Shown here piece after piece: positions 62,794 through 64,000 of a stretch of DNA of 64,000 nucleotides. This stretch comes from Lepidostoma basale (Eukaryota > Arthropoda > Insecta > Trichoptera > Lepidostomatidae). Every line of letters starts with the position of its first letter. Position 1 is the stretch's first letter. The notes below the pieces were generated by a model. The model was not told the DNA's origin and ran no database searches. It was given only the letters and a program-made list of their open reading frames with translations. The position numbers were made by a program, and so were the translations under genes. The stretch covers positions 1,204,001 through 1,268,000 of the forward strand of contig JAHDVF020001050.1 in assembly GCA_022606425.2 (NCBI GenBank), read 5' to 3'.

Positions 62794-62835
62794 AGTGACA
62801 AATTTGTTTCGCCTTGCGAGGGCATTCTCAAACTG
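62794..62835 (-). ncRNA. Hammerhead-like ribozyme, HH5 (U3/A8 type)
   Basis: Minus strand: stem I AGT/ACT, TTGAGAA (62831-62825), T, GCC-loop-GGC, GAAAC (62810-62806), AAATTT, GTC (62799-62797). The stem III region ACAAATTTGT is a ten-base palindrome. C3 is U and G8 is A, as in HH1. The opposite arm reads GGAAC and is mutated. Confidence 0.45.
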
Positions 62836-62880
62836 AGTGCGAGTTTGGAATGCCCTCGCAAGGTGGAACAAATTTGTGAC

Positions 62881-63395
62881 TATTTCTTCTTCTTCTTCTT
62901 CTTCTTCTTTCTCGGCCTATTTCCGTCAACTCCTGGACAAAGGCTTCCTCCATTCGCTTTCACGTCATTCTGTCTTGTGCAGACTGCATCCGGGTTCTTC
63001 CGATGTGTCTGTTTAGATCATCCTTCCATTGCACTTCTCTTTGCCGCCCACGGTCTCCAAGTCAGCAGTCTTCTTGTCCACTTTTCATCTGAGTTTCTTG
63101 CTGCGTGACCTGCCCATTACCATTTTAGAGTCGCCACCCGGTGGATGATGTCAGTGACCTTTGTTTTTTCTCTCACTGTATATTTTCTGACTCTGTCACT
63201 TAAGCTTATTCCTAACATGTCTCTTTCCATGCCTCTTTGAGTCACATGTAGTTTCTCGGCACTTTGTTTAGACAATGTTACAGTTTCAAGACCATAAGTA
63301 CCAACTGGCAGAACGCAGACTTTTCGTTTCAGGTTGGTCGGTATTTTCCGGTTTTTAAGGATGTAACCCATGTTTTTATTCATGTAAATTAAATC
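62881..63395 (-). pseudogene. LINE-F ORF2 C-terminus
   Basis: The minus strand reads MGYILKNRKIPTNLKRKV, VLPVGTYGLETVTLSKQSAE, KLHVTQRGMERDMLGISLSD, RVRKYTVREKTKVTDIIHRV and ATLKW, a stop, then WAGHAAR-like and LTWRPWAAKRSAMEG-like in shifted frames, ending in (AAG)n. The polymerase core is absent. Confidence 0.8.
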
Positions 63396-63475
63396 CAAGT
63401 AAAATCACTAAACAATCGTTTTAACTATTATAAATTAATAATATATTTTTACAAAACTAATACCTCAACCATCAA

Positions 63476-64000
63476 TTGTGCGATAACACCTTTCAATAAA
63501 ATAAATAAATAGGTGAATTTTTATAAAATAAACACTTAAATCGTAATTGCATTTGAAGCTAAATAGTTTCGGTTATACCGGAACCAACTTAGAACTACAA
63601 ACAATAACAATTATTACATATAATTCGTTGTCAAATAATTTCATCAATTTCCCTAGAAGAATCCACAACGTGTACACAGCGTGGCCTTAATTTATTCCTT
63701 CCAATTTTCTTAAACTACCACGAACATCCCTTAATTATTAGGTTAATAATGCTTTCGCCCCTGCATATTTTTGTTTAATATATAGAAGCTAGACACCTGA
63801 TCTTACAAAGATATAAAATTATATACCTATAATGCTATTTTAATGATAAAGGTCAGTACAAAAACTCAATTGTATACTTGCACAATAATTAATATCATTA
63901 ATAATATACGCTTGTAATGAATAGTGTAATTTGGTTTCACATTTGTGTGAGAACATTCAATTATGATTATTGAGAAACACATTGCTCGTAACATCTGCTT
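63476..64000. other. No gene recognised
   Basis: AT-rich. 63705-63770 (ACTACCACGAACATCCCTTA) has no clear match. Confidence 0.4.

Larger units (their letters stand above)
62735..63475. mobile_element. HH5 foldback split by LINE-F
   Basis: The left arm with core (62735-62834) and right arm core (62840-62880) are inverted copies; the right tail resumes at 63395 with AAATTAAATCCAAGTAAAAT and ACAATCGTTTTAACTATTAT. The LINE-F insertion lies between GTGACTATTT and ATGTAAATTAAATCC. Confidence 0.7.

Overview
This is a strongly AT-rich stretch of animal, almost certainly insect, genomic DNA with no convincing single-copy host protein gene. It is a dense, nested pile of mobile elements. The order is not fixed by the sequence. 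The mix (tRNA-derived SINE, several LINE families with short-repeat 3' tails, mariner/Tc1, piggyBac-like, Helitron-like and Transib/RAG1-like elements) is common in Lepidoptera and other holometabolous insects. Family names used here (LINE-A, HH1-HH9, M repeat) are labels made for this window.

Dominant element: LINE-A, a non-LTR retrotransposon seen in more than 30 full, partial or split copies on both strands. The longest copies (43598-44790 on +, 47310-48645 on -) keep the reverse transcriptase FVD and YADD blocks. All full 3' ends share a conserved C-terminal domain and finish in (TTAG)n or, in one subfamily, (GTT)n. None is intact. A shorter non-autonomous family (44800-45165, 49120-49614, 42182-42290) has an unrelated body with the LINE-A 3' end. 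Other LINE families (B, C, D, E, F, G and minor ones) are present as 3' fragments.

Second theme: at least nine repeat families carry a compact hammerhead-ribozyme-like core, CUGANGA-N-stem II-GAAAC-palindrome-GUH, usually as two head-to-head copies in a foldback. Stem III in cis would be only two base pairs in most families, but the palindrome (for example ACATGT, ACTAGT, ACAGCTGT) would let two RNAs pair. This matches the small dimer-acting hammerheads known from Penelope-like elements. The best single candidates are at 17775-17834, 32813-32853 and 1443-1505. In families HH1 and HH5 the C3/G8 core pair appears to have been replaced by U3/A8. Measurable target duplications of these elements are about 12 bp.

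Third theme: 27799-29957 is a DNA transposon with 35-bp terminal inverted repeats starting CACACTG, a 5-bp target duplication (AGACG) and a broken protein with two blocks that resemble the RAG1/Transib transposase. It sits inside an HH1 foldback.

Layout: 1-5.7 kb HH3, HH4, HH1 and HH2 foldbacks, LINE-A pieces, a (TA)n tract and an HH6 hairpin; 5.8-12.3 kb LINE-G, M repeat, LINE-B, LINE-A and a mariner remnant; 12.8-13.6 kb piggyBac-like element; 13.8-20.1 kb LINE-A, a DUF4817-type Tc1/mariner element, LINE-G, the HH9 ribozyme, SINEs and LINE-E; 21-26 kb nested piggyBac-like element, M repeat, LINE-B; 27-30 kb mariner debris and the Transib-like element; 30-38.4 kb LINE-A, DUF4817 element, HH2/HH3/HH6, SINE, LINE-C, Helitron-like ends; 38.6-43.5 kb inverted-repeat element and two mariners, one inserted in LINE-A; 43.6-50.6 kb the best LINE-A copies with nested insertions; 51-64 kb HH8, LINE-B/D/E/H/F, HH1 repeats, a 70-bp minisatellite and HH5. 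The longer stretches without recognisable repeats are listed as such.
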